The position numbers and the translations under genes are program-made. From Bacteroidales bacterium UBA1797 (GTDB lineage: Bacteria > Bacteroidota > Bacteroidia > Bacteroidales > VadinHA17), in assembly GCA_002319885.1 (NCBI GenBank), contig DCFT01000055.1, forward strand, positions 1 to 34,392: DNA of 34,392 bases, in the 5' to 3' direction. The notes under the pieces were generated by a model, which was not told where the DNA came from, searched no databases, and was given only the letters and a program-made list of their open reading frames with translations. Shown here in pieces: positions 1-7,329 of this stretch. Every line of letters starts with the position of its first letter. The first letter of the stretch is position 1.

Positions 1-936
1 AAAAGACCGGAACCCGAAGAAACAGTCCGGAAGGGTATTTCTATGAGCCGGTCTGAATTTATTATCAGGACCGGATTACTTATTGCCTCAATTCCATTCT
101 TCAGCATGATTTATGGAATGATATACAATGCATATAAATACCAGACAAGAAAGCTTCAGCTTAACTTACCTGGTCTTCCTCTTTCATTCGATGGTTTCAA
201 AATAGTCCAGGTTTCCGATATTCACACCGGTAGCTTTTTAAGTACTAAACCACTTACAAGGGCTGTTAAAATAATTAATGAACAAAAACCGGATGTAGTA
301 TTTTTTACGGGTGATCTTGTTAATTACCGGCACGAGGAAGCATTGCCATACATGAACATTTTGAATAAAATTGAAGCACGATACGGAGTATTTTCCATAT
401 TCGGAAATCACGATTATGGTGATTACACTAAATGGAAAAATAAAGAAGCTAAAGAGAATGACGTTAAGGAATTAAGAGAAATTCATAGCCGGATGGGATG
501 GAATTTGCTTTGGGATGATCACCATTATATTGAACAAAATGGAGAAAAACTAACTATAATCGGTGTTCAGAATTGCAGCAGCCACGGCTTTTCCAATTAC
601 GGCAGTCTGGAAAAGGCAACTGAAAATATCAACTACAGCCCTGTTAACATTTTACTGTCACATGATCCTTCACATTGGGACAAAGAGGTAAATAAAAAGT
701 ATCCCAATATTGATCTTACCTTATCGGGGCATACACACGGGATGCAATTTGGAGTTGAGGTTCCTGGTTTTAAATGGAGCCCAATACAGTACATATATAA
801 AGAATGGGCTGGTTTGTATAAGGAAAAGAATCAGTATTTGTATGTAAACAGAGGTTTGGGATTTATTGGCTACCCGGGCAGAGTTGGAATTTTGCCTGAG
901 ATTACCTTAATTGAACTAAGAAAAGAAAAAATGTAA
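1..936 (+). CDS. Metallophosphoesterase, membrane-anchored (5' end outside window)
   Basis: Calcineurin-like phosphoesterase that would hydrolyse a phosphoester with a two-metal centre. Counting from the ATG at 43, the metal-binding motifs appear in order: DIH (59-61), GDLVN (90-94), GNHD (121-124), a SHD histidine around 220 and GHTH near 230. A hydrophobic segment at residues 11-30 should anchor it so that the catalytic domain faces outward or lies at the membrane. The reading frame is open from base 1 to the ATG at 43 with no stop, and the family in Bacteroidota usually carries further N-terminal membrane helices, so I read this as a gene cut by the window edge rather than one starting at 43. 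The substrate cannot be told from the sequence. The closest family type is the YkuE/YaeI-like phosphodiesterases, some of which act on UDP-sugar lipids. Confidence 0.88.
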   Translation, partial: KRPEPEETVRKGISMSRSEFIIRTGLLIASIPFFSMIYGMIYNAYKYQTRKLQLNLPGLPLSFDGFKIVQVSDIHTGSFLSTKPLTRAVKIINEQKPDVVFFTGDLVNYRHEEALPYMNILNKIEARYGVFSIFGNHDYGDYTKWKNKEAKENDVKELREIHSRMGWNLLWDDHHYIEQNGEKLTIIGVQNCSSHGFSNYGSLEKATENINYSPVNILLSHDPSHWDKEVNKKYPNIDLTLSGHTHGMQFGVEVPGFKWSPIQYIYKEWAGLYKEKNQYLYVNRGLGFIGYPGRVGILPEITLIELRKEKM

Positions 937-964
937 AGCGTAATAGCTGACTTTCCAAATTTAA

Positions 965-1111
965 ATGAATATAAAATACTTATCCCCCGCATTTTGTGTC
1001 CTTATTTACGGATGCAGGTATAATAACAGTTTCAATTATTCTAAGTTGCAGGAATACACTCAGATTGATTTCGCAGGTATAAATATTAGACTATATTACA
1101 TATCATATTAA
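965..1111 (+). CDS. Possible 48-aa lipoprotein-like peptide
   Basis: A short open frame between the phosphoesterase and the GH3 gene. It starts with a lysine-containing N-terminus and a hydrophobic stretch leading to IYGC (Cys17), which resembles a weak lipobox. The rest is a short polar, Tyr/Asn-rich tail. Its TAA stop overlaps the first possible ATG (1111) of the next frame. I do not recognise it. It may be a chance frame in the leader of the GH3 gene. Confidence 0.22.
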   Translation: MNIKYLSPAFCVLIYGCRYNNSFNYSKLQEYTQIDFAGINIRLYYISY

Positions 1112-1134
1112 TGTTTTTAATTCTCAGAATGATC

Positions 1135-3363
1135 ATGAAAAAAGCAATATTAAGTCTGGGTTTCATATTTCTTTCTTTTATTATGTTTTCTCAACAGAAA
1201 TCACTTGATCAGAAGGTTGATTCGGTAATGAACCTGATGACACTTGAGGAAAAAATTGGTCAGATGAACCAGTATAATGATGACTGGACTGCCACGGGTC
1301 CCGCAACAGTTGACAATGATAAAGCAACACAAATCAGGAATGGGCAGGTTGGTTCACTTCTTAATTGTATGGGAACCGAACGAACAAGAAGCTGGCAAAA
1401 AATTGCCCTTGAATCGCGGATGAAAATTCCTTTAATATTCGGTCAGGATGTTATACACGGATATAAAACGACATTCCCGATTCCTCTTGCTGAATCCTGC
1501 AGCTGGGATTTAGATGCAATGGAATTATCGGCACGAATTGCTGCAACTGAAGCAAGTGCAAGCGGCATCCAGTGGACATTCGCCCCAATGGTGGATATTG
1601 CACGTGACCCTCGTTGGGGAAGGGTGATGGAAGGTGCCGGAGAAGATCCTTATCTTGGTTCCTTAATTGCAGCTGCCAGGGTACGAGGCTTTCAGGGGAA
1701 TAAACCAGAGGACATAAATTCGGTAATTGCCTGCGCCAAGCATTATGCTGCCTATGGTGCTGCAATTGGCGGAAGAGATTATAATTCCGTTGACATGAGC
1801 GACAGGCTGTTATGGGAAGTTTATTTACCTCCATTTAAAGCGGCAGCAGATGCGGGTGTTGCTACATTCATGACGTCATTTAATGATCTGAATGGAGTAC
1901 CTGCTACAGAAAATAAATATTTACTTAGTGATATACTTAAAGGTAAATGGGGATTCAAAGGGTTCGTGGTAAGCGACTGGGGTGCTATCGGCGAACTGAT
2001 AAATCATGGCACAGCTAAAAACAGCTATGAAGCAGCCGAGTCGGCTATTAAAGCAGGTTGTGATATGGATATGGAAAGCCGCTGCTATAAAAATAACCTC
2101 GCACAACTGGTGAAAGATAAAAAAGTTTCGATTGCTCTTATAGATGATGCCGTCAAAAGAATTCTACGGGTAAAATTTGAACTTGGACTGTTTGACGATC
2201 CTTACAGATATTGTAATCAAATTCGGGAGAATCAGGAACTCAATAATCCGGAGCATCCAAAAGCAGCCAGACAGATTGCTGAAAAAAGTATCGTTCTCCT
2301 GAAGAATGAAAATCATTTACTGCCCTTGTCAAAAAATATTAAAACAATAGCTTTTATTGGTCCACTGGTGAAATCGTTAAAACAAAATAAAGGTTTCTGG
2401 GATGTTGAAGTGCCAGGTGTAGATTCAAGTTTCATCGTTTCGCAATGGCAGGGTCTGAAAAAGAAAGTAGGCAGTGGCACAACCCTGCTGTATGCCAGGG
2501 GCTGTAATATAGAGGGCGATAATAAAGAAGGATTTCCTGAAGCCATAGATATTGCCAAACAGGCTGATGTGGTTATACTAAGCATTGGCGAAAGCCGTGA
2601 CATGACCGGAGAAGCCAGGAGCCGCAGTAATATAAATATACCTGGTGTTCAGGAAGATTTGCTGAAAGCCTTGTTGGCGACCGGTAAACCAGTTGTTGTA
2701 TTAATCAATGCAGGCCGGCCACTGGTTTTTAATTACACAGCCGATCATGCAACTGCTATTTTATACACCTGGTGGTTGGGAAGTGAAGCCGGTGATGCCA
2801 TTGCTGACGTTCTGTTCGGAGATTACAATCCTTCAGCAAAACTGACAATCACATTTCCAGGGAGCGTTGGTCAGATTCCGATTTATTACAGTCATTTTAA
2901 CACGGGTCGTCCTGCAACCAGTGATACAAATCGATATTACAAATCGGCCTATACTGATTTATCGATATACCCCAAATATGAATTTGGATATGGCTTAAGT
3001 TATACCAACTTTAATTACAGCGATTTAAAACTGAGCAAAAAGGAAATGAAAGGAAATGACCAGATAGAAGCATCAGTGACAATTACCAACACCGGGGAAT
3101 ATGACGGGGATGAAATTGTCCAGTTATATTTAAGGGATAGGTTTGGTTCGATATGCAGGCCTGTTGAAGAATTGAAAGATTTCAAAAAAATTCAGCTGAA
3201 AAAAGGTGAGTCTAAAACAATCAAATTCATTATTAATAAAGAAAAGCTGTCATTTTACAATCAAAAATTACAATGGGCAGCCGAACCAGGGGAATTTGAT
3301 TTAATGATCGGGGCTTCATCAAAAGATATTCGATTGAAAGATAGCTTTGAACTTATAAATTAA
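1135..3363 (+). CDS. bglX: Glycoside hydrolase family 3 beta-glucosidase, secreted
   Basis: Periplasmic exo-acting beta-glycosidase of the BglX type, releasing terminal beta-linked glucose or similar sugars. I chose the ATG at 1135 because it begins a clean Sec signal peptide (MKKAILSLGF... to SFIMFSQQ). ATGs at 1111 and 1129 are also in frame. The 742-aa chain has the full GH3 order: an N-terminal TIM barrel with a DVIHGYKTTFPIP segment, CAKHYAAYG and the nucleophile motif VVSDWG (Asp281); an alpha/beta sandwich starting at SIVLLKNE with a candidate acid/base Glu in GESRDMTGEA (around 486-493); and a C-terminal fibronectin-III-like domain (about 640-735) with DGDEIVQLYL. It is complete and of normal length. 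It lies alone on its strand, about 2 kb from the ECF/SusCD module, so a shared role in glycan use is possible but not shown. Exact sugar specificity is unknown. Confidence 0.95.
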   Translation: MKKAILSLGFIFLSFIMFSQQKSLDQKVDSVMNLMTLEEKIGQMNQYNDDWTATGPATVDNDKATQIRNGQVGSLLNCMGTERTRSWQKIALESRMKIPLIFGQDVIHGYKTTFPIPLAESCSWDLDAMELSARIAATEASASGIQWTFAPMVDIARDPRWGRVMEGAGEDPYLGSLIAAARVRGFQGNKPEDINSVIACAKHYAAYGAAIGGRDYNSVDMSDRLLWEVYLPPFKAAADAGVATFMTSFNDLNGVPATENKYLLSDILKGKWGFKGFVVSDWGAIGELINHGTAKNSYEAAESAIKAGCDMDMESRCYKNNLAQLVKDKKVSIALIDDAVKRILRVKFELGLFDDPYRYCNQIRENQELNNPEHPKAARQIAEKSIVLLKNENHLLPLSKNIKTIAFIGPLVKSLKQNKGFWDVEVPGVDSSFIVSQWQGLKKKVGSGTTLLYARGCNIEGDNKEGFPEAIDIAKQADVVILSIGESRDMTGEARSRSNINIPGVQEDLLKALLATGKPVVVLINAGRPLVFNYTADHATAILYTWWLGSEAGDAIADVLFGDYNPSAKLTITFPGSVGQIPIYYSHFNTGRPATSDTNRYYKSAYTDLSIYPKYEFGYGLSYTNFNYSDLKLSKKEMKGNDQIEASVTITNTGEYDGDEIVQLYLRDRFGSICRPVEELKDFKKIQLKKGESKTIKFIINKEKLSFYNQKLQWAAEPGEFDLMIGASSKDIRLKDSFELIN

Positions 3364-3410
3364 CAGTATAACGAGATATGTTATCCGGTTAATATTTCCC
3401 AAAAATATAT

Positions 3411-4079
3411 TCAGAAATATACTTCAGAGTTTATATTTTCAACAGGAATTCCTTTGTCTCTTAAAATGTGATAAACTTCGTAGATCATACTGCCATTACC
3501 ACACGCATAAAATAACATCTCGGGATCCACAGGATAACCGGATAAAAACTTTGTGACTCTTCCTGTAAAACCCGCGTTTTTCTCTTTTGAAGAACACAAA
3601 ATATAATGATGAGGATCATAGTCATTTCTGTCGTATGCCTCCTTCGCGGAGCTGACTCCGTGAAGAAGGATATAATTAATTCCGGGATAAGATCTTACAA
3701 AACTGTGAAACGGAGCAATACCTGTGCCTGTAGCTATAAATATATGCTTTCGCGAAAAAATGTTGAATGTTTCCAGTCCAAATGATCCGAATGGTCCGTT
3801 GACCTGTAGTAACTGACCCGGTTTAACCTGTTTTAGTTGTAATGATACACTGCCCTTAAAAACTTCCCTTACAAGGATTTCGAGATAATCATCATTTTCA
3901 CCACTGTAAACAGAGTATTCCCTCAGATTTAATGCTCCTTCCAGACCGACAATAATATGCTGCCCGGCTTTAAACTGCAAATTTCCACGGTCAATCCTTA
4001 AAACAAATGTGCTTTCAGTTAAGAACCGTATATGCCTTATTTTATATAGCCCTTCATCAACAGCAGGACCTGATACCAT
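3411..4079 (-). CDS. FAD-binding ferredoxin-NADP reductase-like oxidoreductase
   Basis: Small cytoplasmic flavoprotein reductase of the FNR superfamily, passing electrons between NAD(P)H and an acceptor through FAD. The N-terminal FAD-binding barrel has the R-x-Y-S flavin motif (LREYS, Arg53-Tyr55-Ser56), and a GPFGSFG segment follows at 95-101. The NAD(P) half begins with ATGTGIAPFHSF (116-127) and has CGNG near the end. The chain ends in an aromatic residue (EVYF), which in this family stacks on the flavin. The frame runs up to a TTG at 4133, but the ATG at 4079 gives a 222-aa protein matching the family start, so I prefer it. There is no iron-sulfur or globin domain. It shares its strand with the SDR-like gene 136 bases upstream, and the two may be co-transcribed. 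The partner is unknown. Confidence 0.85.
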   Translation of the reverse strand: MVSGPAVDEGLYKIRHIRFLTESTFVLRIDRGNLQFKAGQHIIVGLEGALNLREYSVYSGENDDYLEILVREVFKGSVSLQLKQVKPGQLLQVNGPFGSFGLETFNIFSRKHIFIATGTGIAPFHSFVRSYPGINYILLHGVSSAKEAYDRNDYDPHHYILCSSKEKNAGFTGRVTKFLSGYPVDPEMLFYACGNGSMIYEVYHILRDKGIPVENINSEVYF

Positions 4080-4215
4080 TTTTTCTATATACACTATAAG
4101 ATAATTCCAATTAAGCCTGAAATATCTAAACAACGAGATTATTGGATTGTTCGATCCTGATAATACTTTACAAGGTTATCTTAAATTAAACAATCATTAT
4201 TCGGGAGATTTGAAC

Positions 4216-4863
4216 TTAAAGACACTGCATTATTTCGGGAAAATGCAAAATATTTGGTTTCCCAACAGGATTCTTACTTAAGTTGACCATGGCTTTTGCC
4301 AGTTTATTAGCTGGCATACTCCTGAACTTCTTATAAGATCCCGTTAAAAGAGGGTCTATAAGTTTCATTACACCATAAGCAATTTTCTCAGCCAGTCTGT
4401 ATTCTTTCCTTTGTCCTACCAAAAACCCTGGTCTGAAATTGTAATCTGTTCCGGGGAAAAATTTCCCGGTGCCATTTTCCATCTCAGCTTTAGTTTTAAG
4501 ATAAAATCCACCGTTCATGCTTGCGCCGACACTCGAAACATTGACCATTATCTTAACTTTGTTTTCTGAGGCAATGGAAGCAAATGCTATTGGCAGATCT
4601 CTGTCTATCCGTCGCTGTTCTTCCTGGCTCCCTGCTTGTTTGATTGTTGTTCCCAGGGCATTAAAAAGAACATCCCCCTGAATTTCGCCTCTAAGGGCAA
4701 TAATATCTATCATAGGACTTATGATTTCTTTCAGTTTCGGATCACTTATCCCTGTGGATTTTCTGACAAATATCCTTACTTCCGAAAAATCACTATCAGT
4801 CAACACATCTTTCAGTATCAGATTGCCCACCAAACCGGTTGCTCCTATTATGATTGCTTTCAT
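4216..4863 (-). CDS. NAD(P)H-binding atypical short-chain dehydrogenase-like protein
   Basis: Rossmann-fold protein of the atypical SDR / NAD(P)-binding group related to TIP30/HTATIP2 and yeast Fmp52. The N-terminus carries the dinucleotide motif GATGLVG (7-13), followed by RIFVRK. NVSSVGAS in mid-chain and the YLKTKAEME segment supply the Ser and the Tyr-x-x-x-Lys-like pair. The 215-aa length is normal for this group. A small oxidoreductase or a redox sensor are both possible and no substrate can be named. It is probably the first gene of a two-gene minus-strand unit with the FAD reductase downstream, and its promoter would lie in the divergent region 4864-5313. Confidence 0.82.
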   Translation of the reverse strand: MKAIIIGATGLVGNLILKDVLTDSDFSEVRIFVRKSTGISDPKLKEIISPMIDIIALRGEIQGDVLFNALGTTIKQAGSQEEQRRIDRDLPIAFASIASENKVKIMVNVSSVGASMNGGFYLKTKAEMENGTGKFFPGTDYNFRPGFLVGQRKEYRLAEKIAYGVMKLIDPLLTGSYKKFRSMPANKLAKAMVNLSKNPVGKPNILHFPEIMQCL

Positions 4864-5313
4864 TTTTAAATAGTTTAATCAATTGCTAAATTAATCATAT
4901 ACACTGAACTTTCAATAACCCTATTGTTGTCAGACGCCAGCAGGTCTTTTCAATTCCCCGGGCGAGAAAACAAATGTAAGCATGACTCTGTTTTATTTTC
5001 CAGGTACACTGGATTATATAGGAGAAAAGTATTAACAGGAGACCATTATCATTCTTAAATAAGATAAAAAGAGATGTTAGTAATTGGAGTTTATTATAAA
5101 GAATAAAACCTGAATGTGTTTAGATAACCATACAAAAATCTAATAATATTATTACTTTTGACTAAGAATTTTAGTAAAAAAACCTGATTAACCATTTTTG
5201 GGGAAAGAGAATTCTTTTTAACACACAAGAATTGTTGTGATCAATTTGCTAAGGCTTAATGTGGTCATATTATCCCGTTTACGTGACTGATAAGCCTATT
5301 ATTCTTTCGTTTA
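4864..5313. other. Divergent intergenic region, candidate promoters only
   Basis: This 450-base AT-rich region separates the minus-strand SDR gene from the plus-strand sigma factor. I find no gene in it. It holds two matches to the Bacteroidota -7 box TAnnTTTG: TACTTTTG at 5153-5160 on the plus strand and TACATTTG at 4978-4971 on the minus strand. Neither has a TTTG -33 box at the expected spacing. About 0.2-0.4 such matches would be expected by chance here, so the evidence is weak. Confidence 0.4.
5153..5160 (+). promoter_or_regulatory. Possible -7 box for the ECF sigma gene
   Basis: TACTTTTG matches the Bacteroidota housekeeping -7 consensus TAnnTTTG and lies about 150 bases before the sigma-factor start. 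No convincing -33 TTTG is present at the normal spacing, so this is tentative. Confidence 0.25.
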
Positions 5314-5910
5314 ATGGATGAGAAAAATCTGATTCAGAGGCTTCATAACGGAAACGAAGATGCATTTGAAGATGTATTCAGAAAGCATTTTGTGAAATTA
5401 TGTCTGTATGCGGAACATTATGTGAGGAATAAACAGGCAGCTGAAGAGATAGTTGAGGAATTTTTTTGTTTCTTCTGGGGTAATGCCGATAAAATTGAAA
5501 TAAAATCATCTCTGTCCGGCTATATATATGTAAGCGTTCATAACAGGTGTCTGAAATATCTCAGGCAGGAAAAAGTGAAGCAGAAGTATATAGAAAACGG
5601 TCAATACATTTTCACCGATAAGGAGCTTCTTGAGGCTGTCTCAGATGACTATCCTGAAACAAATCTAGTATCCATGGAGCTGGAAGACATAATTACCGAA
5701 GCTATTTTATCGCTTCCTGAACAATGTCGGAAAATCTTCACTCTGAGTAGATTTGATAACCTTTCATATTGTGAGATTTCGATCAAGCTTGGTATTTCCA
5801 TCAACACTGTGAAAACCCAAATGGCACGGGCATTGGTAAAGATGAGGATAAAGCTTAAAGATTACCTGGTTGTTGTTCTTATAACTCTGGCTGGTATTTT
5901 GAGCTTTTAA
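5314..5910 (+). CDS. ECF RNA polymerase sigma factor (FecI-like, Bacteroides expansion type)
   Basis: Directs RNA polymerase to the promoters of its own regulon, here most likely susC downstream. Sigma region 2 occupies about residues 15-65 (AFEDVFRKHF..., then EEIVEEFFCFFW). Region 4 with its helix-turn-helix is at about 125-180, with LPEQCRKIFTLSR, then YCEISIKLGISINTVKTQM. The 198-aa length is usual. After region 4 the chain ends in a strongly hydrophobic tail, LVVVLITLAGILSF (about 185-198), which could bind the membrane. The FecR-type anti-sigma gene follows 89 bases downstream on the same strand, and the STN-bearing SusC after it completes a cell-surface signalling set. Inferred role: turn on uptake and esterase genes when the ligand binds SusC. 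Confidence 0.93.
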   Translation: MDEKNLIQRLHNGNEDAFEDVFRKHFVKLCLYAEHYVRNKQAAEEIVEEFFCFFWGNADKIEIKSSLSGYIYVSVHNRCLKYLRQEKVKQKYIENGQYIFTDKELLEAVSDDYPETNLVSMELEDIITEAILSLPEQCRKIFTLSRFDNLSYCEISIKLGISINTVKTQMARALVKMRIKLKDYLVVVLITLAGILSF

Positions 5911-5999
5911 TGCAAAAAAGGCAAAAACTATTTTTAAATATTTAACCCTCTTGTCACCCTTGTTACATTCGAAAGGGTCATACTTATGAATTTAATATT

Positions 6000-7160
6000 A
6001 TGGAGAACAAAGATCAAAAATTGGGGATGGAAGAACTTCTCGTAAAATATCTTACAGGAGAAGCCGACCAGAATGAACGTGAAGCCGCACGGAAATGGAT
6101 ATGCGAGTCAGCGGACAATAGCAGGCACTTCGATGAATTGAAAGATATCTATCGGGCAGTAAAAGTTACCGGATTAACAGATTCCTATAACACCGACCTT
6201 TCCTGGGAGAGAGTCAAAACAAAGTATTATAAAGAATTGGCTACCAAAGAAAAGAGTGTAGACAGGACAGAAAAGAGGATGTTCATCAGGGATCTGATGA
6301 AATATGCTGCCTTTTTTGCTTTGGTACTCACAATAGGAGTTGTTGCATTGCGGTATATTGATAAAAAGATGGAGCGGAAGTTAAGTGAGATATGGTATAC
6401 TGTAGAATCTCCATATGGTTCAAGAGTTAGGCTCATACTTGCCGATGGTTCAAAAGTCTGGCTGAATGCAGGAAGTAATTTCAGATATTCATCGCTTTTC
6501 GGGCAAACAAACCGCAAGGTGTTTCTTAACGGTGAGGCTTTCTTCAGTGTAAAAAAAGACAGCAGCAGGCAGTTTGTAGTAACCACACCTCACCTTGATG
6601 TGAAAGTTTACGGTACTGAATTCAATGTAAAAGCTTATAGCAACGAGGATAATGTGCAAACAACGCTGGTGAGCGGTTCCATAACTCTAGAGGGGGATCT
6701 CATTACTAAAACTGGGAAACAATCGGTAACTCTTGAGCCAAACCAGATTGCCACTTATTATATTTCACCAAAGAAATCCGAAGATATTGAACCTGAGGTC
6801 AATCCGGATTCTAAAAAGCAGTCAAAGGAAAATGAAAATCTAATAATTACTCCAAAAATTAATACTGAGATATATACCTCATGGAAGGACCCTGTCTGGT
6901 ATATTGAAAGAGAACCGCTTTTGAGCCTTACTAAAAAATTCGAACGCAGATTCAATATAAAATTTGTCTTTGAATCTCAAAATTTAGAGGACTATAAATT
7001 CACTGGCACTCTTAAAGATGAAACTTTGGAACAAGTACTTAACCTGGTGAAATATTCTGCTCCGATCGAATACAGGATAAAAGATAACGAGGTTATTCTT
7101 TCAGAGAATAAATACTTCAAAAATTCATACGATGAAATGCTTATAAAAAAAACTAATTAA
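6000..7160 (+). CDS. FecR-family anti-sigma factor
   Basis: Inner-membrane anti-sigma protein that would hold the neighbouring ECF sigma factor inactive until the outer-membrane SusC signals. The cytoplasmic N-terminal part (1-98) binds sigma. One transmembrane helix lies at about 101-120 (KYAAFFALVLTIGVVALRYI). The periplasmic FecR domain spans about 135-235, including ADGSKVWLNAGS, LNGEAFFSVKKD and VYGTEFNVKAY. A C-terminal DUF4974-type domain sits at about 310-376, with FERRFNIKFVFE and FTGTLKDETLEQVLNLV. At 386 aa it is complete. A variable, Lys/Glu-rich linker (about 255-290) separates the two periplasmic domains. A hairpin followed by T-runs at 7224-7268 ends the sigma/anti-sigma unit before susC. 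Confidence 0.94.
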   Translation: MENKDQKLGMEELLVKYLTGEADQNEREAARKWICESADNSRHFDELKDIYRAVKVTGLTDSYNTDLSWERVKTKYYKELATKEKSVDRTEKRMFIRDLMKYAAFFALVLTIGVVALRYIDKKMERKLSEIWYTVESPYGSRVRLILADGSKVWLNAGSNFRYSSLFGQTNRKVFLNGEAFFSVKKDSSRQFVVTTPHLDVKVYGTEFNVKAYSNEDNVQTTLVSGSITLEGDLITKTGKQSVTLEPNQIATYYISPKKSEDIEPEVNPDSKKQSKENENLIITPKINTEIYTSWKDPVWYIEREPLLSLTKKFERRFNIKFVFESQNLEDYKFTGTLKDETLEQVLNLVKYSAPIEYRIKDNEVILSENKYFKNSYDEMLIKKTN

Positions 7161-7223
7161 TTAACCCCCTAAACCCTTAAAATCCTTAGCCTATGGTAAA
7201 ACCTTAATCGAATAAAAGAGGAA

Positions 7224-7268
7224 TCGCAGAATGCTGACACATCCTGCGACCCAAGTTTTTAATTTTTT
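7224..7268 (+). terminator. Intrinsic terminator between fecR-type gene and susC
   Basis: TCGCAG (7224-7229) pairs with CTGCGA (7244-7249). Inside it, after one A/C mismatch, ATG pairs with CAT around the loop CTGACA. T-runs at 7256-7260 and 7263-7268 follow. This separates the regulator pair from the transporter, so susC needs its own promoter or read-through. Confidence 0.6.
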
Positions 7269-7329
7269 CCTGCCGGTCTAAAAAAGATATATCCGTCAGG
7301 ACATGTTACATTTAAAAACCTACAAATTT

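Noticed and set aside
1451..1834. 127-codon minus-strand frame
   Set aside because: Opposite the GH3 catalytic barrel; Gln/His/Leu-rich with no recognisable fold.
7269..7300. Imperfect inverted repeat CCTGCCGG/CCGTCAGG in the susC leader
   Set aside because: One mismatch, long A-rich loop and direct contact with the preceding terminator; too weak to call a riboswitch or operator.
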